From assembly GCF_023913755.1 (NCBI RefSeq), contig NZ_JAMXBJ010000038.1, forward strand, positions 45,019 through 109,018: a stretch of 64,000 nt of DNA. The letters are read 5' to 3'. Shown in pieces: positions 56,092 through 63,860 of this stretch (its first letter is position 1; every line of letters starts with the position of its first letter). A program made the translations under genes and the position numbers. The stretch is from Pseudarthrobacter cellobiosi. GTDB lineage: Bacteria > Actinomycetota > Actinomycetes > Actinomycetales > Micrococcaceae. The notes below the pieces were generated by a model. It was not told the origin of the DNA. It saw nothing but the letters and a program-made list of their open reading frames with translations, and ran no database searches.

Positions 56092-56880
56092 ATGACCCGC
56101 ACTGACCGCCTGACGGCCATCCTGGACATTCTCGCCAAGACCGGCCAGGTGGAGGTGGAGGAGATTGTCTCCCAGCTCGCGGTTTCGCCGGCCACGGCGC
56201 GGCGAGACCTGGACAGCCTGGCCAAGCGGCGGCTGCTGACCCGGACCCGGGGCGGGGCCACCACCGGCGCCCTGGCCTACGACCTCCCCGGGCGGTACAA
56301 CCGTGACGACCACGCCGAAGCCAAGGAACAGATTGCCCAGGCGGCTTCGGCGCTGATTTTTCCCGGCGCGGTGATCGGGCTGTGCGGCGGCACCACCAGC
56401 ACGGCCCTGGCGCAGATCCTGGCCACACGCGAGGACCTCAACGCTCCCGGCCACCAGTCCACCCTGACGGTGGTCACCAACGCCATCAACATCGCTGCGC
56501 AGTTGGCTGTCCGCCCCAACATCAAAGTCATGGTGACCGGCGGCATCCTGAACCCCCGCTCGTACGAACTCGTGGGACCGTACACCGACATCATCATGCA
56601 GAAAGTGGTCATGGACATCGCCTTCATCGGCGTGAACGGCATCGACCCCGAGGTCGGTCCCACCAACACGGGGGAGGGCGAAGCGTCCGTGAATGCCCTG
56701 CTGGCCAGCCGGGCCCGGATCTCGTATGTGCTGGCCGACTCCTCCAAGGTCGGTGTCAGAGCCTTCGCCACCATGGACGGCTACGCGTTCACCCGCCTGA
56801 TCACTGACTCCGGGATATCCGCCGAGGACAAGGCCGCATTCGAAGCCAACGGGACCGAAGTGATCGTGGCCCCGCACTAA
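56092..56880 (+). CDS. DeoR-family transcriptional regulator
   Basis: 262-aa repressor of the sugar-phosphate-responsive kind. N-terminal HTH (about residues 5-58: RTDRLTAILDILAKTGQVEV, LAVSPATARRDLDSLAKRRL, TRTRGGAT). The C-terminal ISOCOT/ribose-isomerase-like sensor has GLCGGTTSTALAQIL, VTNAINIAAQLA, GGILNPRSYELVG and FIGVNGIDPEVGPTN, with YVLADSSKVGVRAFA near the end. No sugar genes are adjacent; the target is unknown. It is convergent with the histidine phosphatase, 17 bp apart. Confidence 0.92.
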   Translation: MTRTDRLTAILDILAKTGQVEVEEIVSQLAVSPATARRDLDSLAKRRLLTRTRGGATTGALAYDLPGRYNRDDHAEAKEQIAQAASALIFPGAVIGLCGGTTSTALAQILATREDLNAPGHQSTLTVVTNAINIAAQLAVRPNIKVMVTGGILNPRSYELVGPYTDIIMQKVVMDIAFIGVNGIDPEVGPTNTGEGEASVNALLASRARISYVLADSSKVGVRAFATMDGYAFTRLITDSGISAEDKAAFEANGTEVIVAPH

Positions 56881-56897
56881 GGGACCGGCAACAATCC

Positions 56898-57578
56898 CTA
56901 AAAGATCACCGGCGGCGCGTCCAGGACGGTCTCGTCCACCCGGCGGTCCACCCATTGGCTGAACGGAATATCGAGTTCGTACTTGCCCAGGTCGGTGCGG
57001 TGAAGGGTCCGCACCGCGGCATTGTCCGGGTTGTTGAGTGATTCGAAATACTCCACCGACCAGTGGAACCAGCGCATACAGAACAGGCGCATGGTGAGCC
57101 CGTGGGTCACCAGCAAGGTGTTGGGGGCGTAGTCCGGCTTCGACCAGTGGCGGTACAGCGTCTCCATAAAGGATGAGATCCGGTCGTAAACGTCCGAGCC
57201 GGATTCGCCTTCCCGGAACCGGTAGAAGAAGTGGCCGTAGGCGTTGCGGAGTTCCTTCTGGTCCTCGATGTCGCCGGTGATCTGGAAATTGGCCCAGTCC
57301 TGCTCGCGTAGGCGCGGTTCTTCGATCACACGTTCCGTGAGATTGCCGAGGTTGAGTGCCTCCAGGGTCTGGTGCGCCCGAAGGTACGGGGATACGTAGA
57401 CGCAGACCTGCCGGCCATCCAGCTCGCGGCGGATCCGTTCCCCGGCAACCGTGGCCTGCGCCAGGCCTTGGGGAGTCAGCGGAATCCGGTAGTCCGGGAC
57501 CCTGTTGTAGATGGACGTATCGACATTGGCCGCGGACTGGCCGTGCCGGATCATGAAGATTTTCCCTGGCGCGCTCAT
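56898..57578 (-). CDS. Histidine phosphatase family protein (phosphoglycerate-mutase-like)
   Basis: 226-aa enzyme of branch 1 of the histidine phosphatase superfamily. The phospho-accepting His is in FMIRHGQSAAN (about residue 12), Arg in YVSPYLRAHQTLEAL, Glu in EEPRLREQDWANFQ, and the second His in LLVTHGLTMRLFCMRW (about 155). All four catalytic-pocket residues are present. Long aromatic segments (YGHFFYRFREGESGSDVYDR) resemble broad-specificity phosphatases rather than glycolytic mutase. Start ATG 57578. Confidence 0.92.
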   Translation of the reverse strand: MSAPGKIFMIRHGQSAANVDTSIYNRVPDYRIPLTPQGLAQATVAGERIRRELDGRQVCVYVSPYLRAHQTLEALNLGNLTERVIEEPRLREQDWANFQITGDIEDQKELRNAYGHFFYRFREGESGSDVYDRISSFMETLYRHWSKPDYAPNTLLVTHGLTMRLFCMRWFHWSVEYFESLNNPDNAAVRTLHRTDLGKYELDIPFSQWVDRRVDETVLDAPPVIF

Positions 57579-57605
57579 AAGCCCCTAGCATAGGTGCCGC
57601 CGCAT

Positions 57606-57658
57606 GGACGCTCTCTCACTTTTGGTAGGTTTTTGGCGGACGCTCTTTCACTTTTGGT
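57606..57658. repeat. Direct repeat, two 21-bp copies 32 bp apart
   Basis: GGACGCTCTCTCACTTTTGG (57606-57625) and GGACGCTCTTTCACTTTTGG (57638-57657), each followed by T, differ at one base. They lie in the divergent gap between the histidine phosphatase and CPBP genes. Confidence 0.85.
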
Positions 57659-57724
57659 GAGTCCCGGCGAGCTGGGACTCAGCCTAATCAGCGAAGAACC
57701 AGAAACTACAGGCAAGATGGAACC

Positions 57725-58504
57725 ATGTTGGTTCCCTCCCGCCGTCGGCTGCGGATCGAAGTCTGGATTGTGCTGGGTCTTTCCCTGGGGCAGTCCGCCG
57801 TCTACTCGGTGGTGCAGCTGCTGGACAAGATGACGCGGGCCCCGCTGGCCGAAGGCACGTCCACGCTGAACCGGTCACAGAGCCCGCGCGAGTACTTCGA
57901 CCTCACGTACCAGTTGCTGGACATCATTTTCGCCCTGGTGCCCGTGCTGCTGGTCATCTACTTCCTTACGGACCAGCGGCAGTCCGGCGCCGGCGTGGGC
58001 AGCCAGGGCAGTTCGGCGTTCCGGAAGCTGGGCTTCAACTTTGCCAGGCCGGGCCGCGACCTGCTGCAGGGACTCGGCCTTGCGGCGCTGATCGGGGTCC
58101 CGTCGCTGGGCCTCTACGCCGCGGGACGTGCCCTGGGGATCACCACGGCCATCATCCCCAGCGCACTCGACTCGTACTGGTGGACCGTTCCCGTCCTGAT
58201 CCTGTCCGCGCTGCGGCACGCCGTGGTGGAGGAGGTTATCGTGGTGGGCTATCTCCTGGACCGCTTCGGCAAGTTCGGCTGGAGCATGCCGCTTGCCATC
58301 TTCGCCAGCTCGATGCTCCGCGGCAGCTACCACCTGTACCAGGGGTTTGGACCGTTCATCGGCAACGCGGTGATGGGTGTGGTGTTCGCCTGGCTTTACA
58401 CCAGGACCAAGCGGGTGATGCCGCTGGTCATCGCGCATGCGCTGCTGGACATCGTGGCGTTCGTTGGCTTCAGCCTCTTTGGCCGGGCGGTGGGCCTGGG
58501 CTAG
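57725..58504 (+). CDS. CPBP-family intramembrane protein (Abi/Rce1 type)
   Basis: 259-aa multi-pass membrane protein with about seven helices. The CPBP core is VLILSALRHAVVEEVIVVGY (paired Glu, about residues 172-173) and SSMLRGSYHLYQGFGPFIGN followed by VMPLVIAHALLDIVAFVGFS (His motif). The canonical EExxxR reads EEVIVV, so the Arg is not there, though the Glu and His residues of the proposed metal site are. Some actinobacterial members share this. Protease activity is uncertain. ATG at 57725. Confidence 0.88.
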   Translation: MLVPSRRRLRIEVWIVLGLSLGQSAVYSVVQLLDKMTRAPLAEGTSTLNRSQSPREYFDLTYQLLDIIFALVPVLLVIYFLTDQRQSGAGVGSQGSSAFRKLGFNFARPGRDLLQGLGLAALIGVPSLGLYAAGRALGITTAIIPSALDSYWWTVPVLILSALRHAVVEEVIVVGYLLDRFGKFGWSMPLAIFASSMLRGSYHLYQGFGPFIGNAVMGVVFAWLYTRTKRVMPLVIAHALLDIVAFVGFSLFGRAVGLG

Positions 58505-58561
58505 GACAGCCGCCGTGCCCGTGCGGCACGGGTGTACTTACCCAGGTCCGGCTTAAAGGGA

Positions 58562-58613
58562 TTCGGCCGCCATCGGTGGGTGGCATCATTGGCACCCGCT
58601 GATGGCGGCCGAA
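58562..58613. terminator. Bidirectional hairpin between CPBP and VOC genes
   Basis: Arms TTCGGCCGCCATC (58562-58574) and GATGGCGGCCGAA (58601-58613) pair perfectly, extended inward by GTGGGTG/CACCCGC with a mismatch. Sits between convergent stops at 58504 and 58630. Confidence 0.8.
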
Positions 58614-58629
58614 GCTGTTGAACGTGCAA

Positions 58630-59268
58630 TCAGATGGTGACTGCGCCCGTGGCGGTTTCGAAGGTCACCGACAGGATGCCCGGGGTTCCGTGCGGAGCCA
58701 CCCAGTCAACGGCCACATCCTCCAGCGGCTTCTCGACGGGTTCACCCAGCCATTCCGTCACGCGGGCGGCGGAACCGGCGATGGTCAGGCAGCTCATCTT
58801 GACGTTGCTCTCATAGGCGTTGGACGGGTGCAGGGCGGGGTCGCCCTCCCACTTGAGCATGTACGGGACCTGTGGGTCCGCGATCAGGCCCAGGATGCCG
58901 ATCTGCTTCCAGACCAGCTCGCGGCCGTCCGGGAACTTGCGGTTGCCGTTGACGGCAGCACGGCCCAGGCGGTCTTCGAACGGAGCGAGGTCGTCCACTT
59001 CGACGCACCAGCCCATCCAGCCGCCGCCGGCTTCGGACCGGGCCCGGACAGCCTGGCCGAAGGGAGCCTTGTCCGATGCCGGGTGGTTCAGGACCTCCAC
59101 GACTTCCAGGTACTTGTGGCCGGCGAGGGGAATAATCATGTTCCGGGTTCCAAACCGGGGGTGCACGCCGCCCTTCACGGCTTCAACGCCGAGGGCGGAC
59201 GAAATACGTTCGGTGGTGGCAACGAGGCCATCTTGTTCACAGGCGTAAGAGACGTGATCCATGCGCAT
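58630..59268 (-). CDS. VOC-superfamily (glyoxalase-like) protein
   Basis: 212-aa protein of the glyoxalase-like domain type. It opens MRMDHVSYACEQDGLVATTE with the vicinal-oxygen-chelate start (DHVSYA), then GVHPRFGTRNMIIPLAGHKY, LEVVEVL and GGGWMGWCVEVDDLAPFEDR. His and Glu that could bind metal are present (DHV, LEVVE). Function unknown. ATG at 59268, alternative 59262. A DtxR-like box lies 37 bp upstream, suggesting possible iron control. Confidence 0.87.
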   Translation of the reverse strand: MRMDHVSYACEQDGLVATTERISSALGVEAVKGGVHPRFGTRNMIIPLAGHKYLEVVEVLNHPASDKAPFGQAVRARSEAGGGWMGWCVEVDDLAPFEDRLGRAAVNGNRKFPDGRELVWKQIGILGLIADPQVPYMLKWEGDPALHPSNAYESNVKMSCLTIAGSAARVTEWLGEPVEKPLEDVAVDWVAPHGTPGILSVTFETATGAVTI

Positions 59269-59304
59269 GCCATCATCTTGGCACTTTGTGATCCGGCTCT
59301 CAGC

Positions 59305-59323
59305 TAAGGGTAGCCTTACCGGA
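59305..59323. promoter_or_regulatory. Possible DtxR/IdeR iron box
   Basis: TAAGGGTAGCCTTACCGGA matches 14 of 19 positions of the iron-box consensus TTAGGTTAGCCTAACCTAA. It lies upstream of the VOC gene (-) and about 150 bp before metY (+). Confidence 0.35.
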
Positions 59324-59471
59324 ATCTGTTGCGTCACGAGTGGACATTCCGCCGGAAAGCAGGAGAAGAGCGGCCGGCTGACCACGTTCGTCACAATCCT
59401 GTTCCCGTCAGGGAAAGTCTTCCTACACTGAACGCAACCGAGCAGTGCCACGCCACGTCAAGGAGCATTGA

Positions 59472-60824
59472 ATGTCGAACGGATGGTCTTTCGAAACCCG
59501 CCAGATCCACGCTGGCCAGGAACCGGACAGCGCCACCGGCGCGCGGGCGCTCCCGATTTACCAGACGACGTCGTTCGTCTTCCCGAGTGCCGAAAGCGCC
59601 GCCAACCGGTTTGCCCTCGCGGAGCTCGCGCCGATCTACACCCGCATCGGCAACCCCACGCAGGATGCTGTGGAACAGCGGATTGCCAGCCTTGAGGGCG
59701 GGCTCGCTGGTCTGCTGCTGAGCTCGGGACAGGCCGCTGAAACCTTTGCCATCCTGAACATTGCCGAGGCCGGTGACCACGTCGTGGCCAGCCCCAGCCT
59801 GTACGGCGGGACCTATAATCTCCTGGCGCACACCCTCAGGAAGTTCGGCATCTCCGTCACGTTTGTGGCTGACCCGGACAACCTGGACCATTGGCGCGAT
59901 GCCGTCCAGCCCAATACCAAGCTCTTCTTCGCCGAAGTGGTCTCCAACCCCCGCCAGGACGTGCTGGACATCGAGGGTGTGTCCCGGACCGCCCACGACG
60001 CCGGCGTGCCCCTCGTTGTGGACAACACGCTCTCCACGCCCTACCTCATCCGCCCGCTCGAATGGGGCGCGGACATTGTGGTCCACTCCGCCACCAAATA
60101 CCTCGGCGGCCACGGCTCTGCCATTGCCGGTGTGATTGTGGACTCCGGCAACTTCGACTTCGGCGCGGACCCGGAACGGTTCCCGGGCTTCAACACCCCG
60201 GACCCCACCTACAACGGGCTGGTCTATGCCCGTGACCTCGGGGCAGCCGGAGCCCTTGGCGCCAACCTTTCCTACATCCTGAAAGCCCGCGTCCAGCTGC
60301 TGCGCGACCTCGGCTCGGCCGTGTCACCCTTCAACGCCTTCCTCATCGCCCAGGGGCTGGAAACGCTGAGCCTGCGGGTGCAGCGGCACGTTGCCAACGC
60401 CGTCGACGTCGCCCAGTGGCTTGAGGCAAGGGACGACGTCGAATCCGTCGCCTATGCGGGGCTGCCCTCCAGCCCCTGGTATGAGCGTGGCCGCAAATAC
60501 GGCCCCAAGGGCACGGGTGCGGTGGTCGCGTTCAACCTGGCCGGCGGCGCAGAGGCCGGGAAACGCTTCGTGGATGCCCTGGAACTGCACTCCCATGTGG
60601 CCAACATCGGGGACGTCCGTTCACTGGTGATCCACCCGGCGTCAACCACGCACAGCCAGCTTTCGCCCGGGCAGCAGGCCATCGCCGGGGTCACTCCGGG
60701 ACTCGTCCGCCTGTCCGTGGGCATCGAACACATTGATGACATCCTCGCCGACCTTGAGGCCGGCTTCCGGGCGGCCAAGGGCGCGGCGGACCCCAGCAAA
60801 GACGCGGCAGGCCAGCAGCAGTAG
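59472..60824 (+). CDS. metY: O-acetylhomoserine sulfhydrylase (PLP)
   Basis: 450-aa pyridoxal-phosphate enzyme that makes homocysteine from O-acetylhomoserine and sulfide. Motifs: FETRQIHAGQEPDSATGARA, PIYQTTSFVF, YTRIGNPTQDAVEQRIASLE, SSGQAAETFAILNI and the PLP Lys in VVHSATKYLGGHGSAIAG (about residue 210). HPASTTHSQL and RLSVGIEHIDDILADLE end it. AAGGAG (59460-59465) precedes the ATG by 6 nt. It lies just upstream of metX, which supplies the substrate, but metX has its own riboswitch leader. Confidence 0.96.
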   Translation: MSNGWSFETRQIHAGQEPDSATGARALPIYQTTSFVFPSAESAANRFALAELAPIYTRIGNPTQDAVEQRIASLEGGLAGLLLSSGQAAETFAILNIAEAGDHVVASPSLYGGTYNLLAHTLRKFGISVTFVADPDNLDHWRDAVQPNTKLFFAEVVSNPRQDVLDIEGVSRTAHDAGVPLVVDNTLSTPYLIRPLEWGADIVVHSATKYLGGHGSAIAGVIVDSGNFDFGADPERFPGFNTPDPTYNGLVYARDLGAAGALGANLSYILKARVQLLRDLGSAVSPFNAFLIAQGLETLSLRVQRHVANAVDVAQWLEARDDVESVAYAGLPSSPWYERGRKYGPKGTGAVVAFNLAGGAEAGKRFVDALELHSHVANIGDVRSLVIHPASTTHSQLSPGQQAIAGVTPGLVRLSVGIEHIDDILADLEAGFRAAKGAADPSKDAAGQQQ

Positions 60825-60879
60825 GGCTCCCGCAAAGTCACAACCAGTCACACGCTTAGCAATAGACCGGGGCTGTTCG

Positions 60880-60885
60880 TACACT
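60880..60885 (+). promoter_or_regulatory. Candidate -10 of the metX riboswitch promoter
   Basis: TACACT at 60880-60885 with a weak TTAGCA 18 bp upstream (60856-60861). The predicted start, about 60892, coincides with the first base of riboswitch helix P1. Confidence 0.45.
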
Positions 60886-60891
60886 CGAAGC

Positions 60892-61000
60892 AGGTCATGA
60901 GTGCCAGCGACAGCCCCGGCTTGCTGGCCGGCAACCCTCTTTTGCGGTGGGGTGCCCCGGGTGAGGACCTGGCCTGCCGGTCAATTGAGGGTGGGCAAGC
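60892..61000 (+). promoter_or_regulatory. SAM-IV-type riboswitch in the metX leader
   Basis: The leader reads AGGTCATGAGTGCCAGCG, then CCCCGGCTTGCTGGCCGGCA and ACCC, then GTGGGGTGCCCCGGGTGAGG, with closing helix P1 formed by AGGTC (60892-60896) and GACCT (60966-60970). This matches my memory of the actinobacterial SAM-IV consensus core (CATGAGTG, GGCTTGCTGGCCGGCAACCC, GGGGTGCCCCGGGTGA). Sequence past 60970 (CTGCCGGTCAATTGAGG) may hold the downstream pseudoknot; the 3' limit is approximate. SAM binding would lower metX expression when methionine is plentiful. Confidence 0.85.
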
Positions 61001-61019
61001 GCATAGAAAAGGTCCTTCC

Positions 61020-62135
61020 ATGACGATTACGATTTCCCGTACGGCAGCACCCGGAAACGGGGTGGTCCGTTACGCCAGCATCGGCGGACTTGAGCTCGAA
61101 GCGGGCGGTTACCTCCCGGAAGTCACCCTCGGCTATGAAACGTGGGGAACCCTCAACGCGGACGGCTCCAACGCCGTCCTGATTGAGCACGCCCTGACCG
61201 GAAGCACGCACGTGACCCGCGGCGACAGTGACGAGCCCGGCTGGTGGGAACAGCTGGCCGGGCCCGGTGCGCCGGTGGACACGGACCGGTTCTTTGTGGT
61301 CTCCATCAACATTGTGGGTGGCTGTTACGGCTCCACTGGGCCATCCTCGGTTGCCCCGGACGGCAAGCCTTGGGGGTCGCGATTCCCTTTGGTAACGCTG
61401 CGGGACACGACGGCGGCTGAGGCCAGGCTGGCTGACCAGCTGGGCATCCCGAGCTGGTACGCCGTGCTGGGCGGCTCCATGGGTGGCGCGCGGGCCCTGG
61501 AATGGGCGGTCACCTACCCGGAACGGGTCCAGCGGTGCGCCGTTATCTCGATCGGTGCCGCCAGCACGGCCGAACAGATCGCGTTCGCCCAGGCGCAGAC
61601 GCTCGCCATCCGCCAGGACAGCAATTTTAACGACGGCGACTACTACGGCGGTCCGCTGCCGGAGGACGGACTGGCCCTGGCGCGGCGCATTGCGCACATC
61701 ACCTACCGCTCCGCCGAGGAATTCCATGGCCGCTTCGGACGATCGGCCCAGCACCCGGAATCGCCGTTTCAGGCGGCAGCGCTGGGGGAGCGGGGCCGCT
61801 ACCAGGTGGAAAGCTACCTGGACCACCAGGGCAAAAAGCTGGTGCGGCGCTTTGATGCCAACAGCTACATCGCCATCACCGACGCCCTGATGAGCCACGA
61901 CGTCTGCCGTGGGCGGGGTTCACTGAACGAGGCCTTGGGCCGGGCCACCGCCAGGTTCTTCGTGGCTGCCGTGGACAGCGACCGGCTGTACTTCCCGTCC
62001 CAGTCCCGCGAGCTGGCTGACGCGCTCCCGGGCGACGTGGACGTGCACGTTATTGAGGCCCCGATCGGCCACGACGGCTTCCTGACCGAGATCGGCCAGC
62101 TCGGCGTCCAGCTCCGGAACACCTTCCTCGTCTAA
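61020..62135 (+). CDS. metX: Homoserine O-acetyltransferase
   Basis: 371-aa alpha/beta-hydrolase enzyme making O-acetylhomoserine from homoserine and acetyl-CoA. Features: GGYLPEVTLGYETWGTLNAD, VLIEHALTGSTHV, INIVGGCYGSTGP, nucleophile Ser in VLGGSMGGARALEW (about residue 160), Asp in VDSDRLYF (about 320) and His in APIGHDGFLTE (about 350). ATG at 61020 just past the riboswitch leader is chosen; a longer frame from 60897 would translate the riboswitch and is rejected. Works with metY upstream. Confidence 0.96.
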   Translation: MTITISRTAAPGNGVVRYASIGGLELEAGGYLPEVTLGYETWGTLNADGSNAVLIEHALTGSTHVTRGDSDEPGWWEQLAGPGAPVDTDRFFVVSINIVGGCYGSTGPSSVAPDGKPWGSRFPLVTLRDTTAAEARLADQLGIPSWYAVLGGSMGGARALEWAVTYPERVQRCAVISIGAASTAEQIAFAQAQTLAIRQDSNFNDGDYYGGPLPEDGLALARRIAHITYRSAEEFHGRFGRSAQHPESPFQAAALGERGRYQVESYLDHQGKKLVRRFDANSYIAITDALMSHDVCRGRGSLNEALGRATARFFVAAVDSDRLYFPSQSRELADALPGDVDVHVIEAPIGHDGFLTEIGQLGVQLRNTFLV

Positions 62136-62154
62136 GCGCAAGCACCGCCCTTAT

Positions 62155-62208
62155 GCGCGAGAGGACACTTGAGGCCCTGGAATCAGGGCCACAAGTGTTC
62201 GTTCGCGC
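62155..62208. terminator. Long hairpin between metX and the SHOCT gene
   Basis: Nested arms GCGCGA/TCGCGC (62155-62160, 62203-62208), ACACTTG/CAAGTGT (62165-62171, 62192-62198) and GGCCCTG/CAGGGCC (62173-62179, 62184-62190). Between convergent stops; likely terminates both. Confidence 0.75.
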
Positions 62209-62219
62209 TGACTAAGGGA

Positions 62220-62750
62220 TCAGCCGTTCATGATTTCGGAGCGGCGCTTCATGTAGTCCTCCATGGCCAGCTCGCCGTTGCTGTACTGCTGGTCGAGTTC
62301 GGCCAGCTTCCGGGCACGGTATCCCTGCGGGCCCGACGGCGGCAGGGGAATGCCGGGGGCGGCAGGCTGCTGCGGTGCTTCCGCGCGCTGCTCCGGCACC
62401 GGCTGGCCGTTGGGTTGCGGCTGACCGTACGGCGGGAACTGCTGATCCGCAGAAGGAATCGGCTGCATGGGCGGCAACGGCTGGCTCGGCGGCAGGGGCT
62501 GCGGGCTCATGATCTGCCGGAAGCCGCCACTCATGTAGTCCTGCTGCGTGTAGCCGTCACGGGGCTGTTTGTTCTGCGGCTCCGGGTACTGATCGCTGCC
62601 GGGGTACTGCCCGCCGCCTGGAAACTGCTCGGGGTAGCGCCCGGAAAAGCTCTGCTCCTGGTTCCGTTTGTTCACGGATTTCCGGTACATCCGCATCGCC
62701 ATCGGTATTACGAACGACAGAATGATGATCCAGAAAAACAAGCTGTTCAC
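62220..62750 (-). CDS. SHOCT-domain small membrane protein
   Basis: 176-aa protein: one N-terminal membrane helix (SLFFWIIILSFVIPMAMRMY), a Pro/Gln/Tyr-rich low-complexity middle (about residues 35-140) and a C-terminal SHOCT domain (ARKLAELDQQYSNGELAMED, then YMKRRSEIM). SHOCT is a short oligomerisation module found on many bacterial membrane proteins. GTG start at 62750. Function unknown. Confidence 0.85.
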   Translation of the reverse strand: MNSLFFWIIILSFVIPMAMRMYRKSVNKRNQEQSFSGRYPEQFPGGGQYPGSDQYPEPQNKQPRDGYTQQDYMSGGFRQIMSPQPLPPSQPLPPMQPIPSADQQFPPYGQPQPNGQPVPEQRAEAPQQPAAPGIPLPPSGPQGYRARKLAELDQQYSNGELAMEDYMKRRSEIMNG

Positions 62751-62763
62751 GGTGTAGCGCCTC

Positions 62764-63836
62764 TCATATGTGTCCTTCCAGCTTAACCCCGGAGCCCACG
62801 TGCGCGGCCGGGATCCCCAGGAAGGCCCCGTACCGGTCCACGGCGTCCTGCACCGCCGCGTCCAGTACCGGGTCCGCGGCAGCGGACAAGCCGGATATCC
62901 AGCTCACAGCGGCCGGAGAACATGGTGTGCCGCCAGCAGCCGGCCATCCGCCCGTCCAGCAGCACCACATGTATCGGATCCCCGGCGACCGGGAACGCCG
63001 GAGCGCTGCCGCACAGATAGTGCCGCGTTGCGGAATAGCCCATCACGTATTCGTCGTAGCACTGGATCAGGTCGATCCGCGGTCCGGACGCCGGTGTGGC
63101 ATTGCCGCCATCCGCCCCGCCCTCCGTGCCGGCGTCGAAGTAATGCTCGACGCCGTCAATCACCGCCGTTGCCAGCGTTTCGGGAGCAGCCGCCAGGGTC
63201 TGTTGAAGGCCGAGCCGCACGTCGGCCAAAAAGGGCGTAGGTCTGCTTCAGGGCCCCGCCCCGGCTGCGCACCGGAGACCCGCTGGTCAGGATTCCGCTG
63301 ATCTCGGCGTGCATGATCATGTAGGCCATCCCGAAGCCGGTGGCCCCGAACCCTTCGTCCTGCAGCCGCGCGGCCAGCTGTTCGCGGGTCAGGTGTGACC
63401 CGCCCCGGACGGCTTCGGCCAGGACCTGTCCGCTCCGGTCAGCGGCGGCGGCATCAATCCCCGTCTGCCGGTACATGCCCGCGTTGCCCTGGTGAAGCCG
63501 CGGCGCGGACAAGGCCGTCAGCCAGCGAAGATCCTCGCGGTGCACAAAATGCCAGGTGGGCCGCAGGATATGGGTGCGCAGGATGCGCCCGTCGGACACC
63601 GCCTCCTCCACTTACGCGGCGGTGGCCACCGCAGCCTCGGCAGCAACCCGATGAGACTGGGCCCCGACGGCAGCTCCAAGACTGCCGGTCCTTTGCGCCA
63701 GGCTCCAGCGGGCGTAAGGAAACTCCTGCGCCTGGACCGCCAGCAAGTGCCGGACGGCGTCCTCCGGGGAGCCCAGGCCGGGCCCGCGCAGCCGTTGGGC
63801 GTGAAGCCGCCGCCGCACCACCTCATCCGGATCCAT
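62764..63836 (-). pseudogene. Winged-helix DNA-binding domain protein (HTH_42-like), broken in several frames
   Basis: Pieces of one protein lie in order over three frames. 63836-63612: start MDPDEVVRRRLHAQRLRGPG, then AVQAQEFPYARWSLAQRTG. 63611 to about 63235: AVSDGRILRTHILRPTWHFV, REDLRWLTALSAPRLHQGNA and GGALKQTYALF. About 63229-62935: ADVRLGLQQTLAAAPETLA, LIQCYDEYVMGYSATRHYL and VVLLDGRMAGCWRHTMF. About 62930-62764: DPVLDAAVQDAVDRYGAFLG. Three shifts are needed, and some 30 or more residues seem absent between TYALF and ADVRLGL. The intact family is often linked to DNA glycosylase-like proteins. It is decaying or poorly assembled. Confidence 0.78.
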
Positions 63837-63860
63837 GCCTGTCCGGGGGAGCTGTCACTG

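Noticed and set aside
59330..59460. Possible SAM riboswitch before metY
   Set aside because: GTCACGAGTGG and CCACGTTCGTCAC looked suggestive, but the conserved core seen before metX is missing.
60897..61019. 5' extension of metX
   Set aside because: It would translate the riboswitch; ATG 61020 matches the family start.
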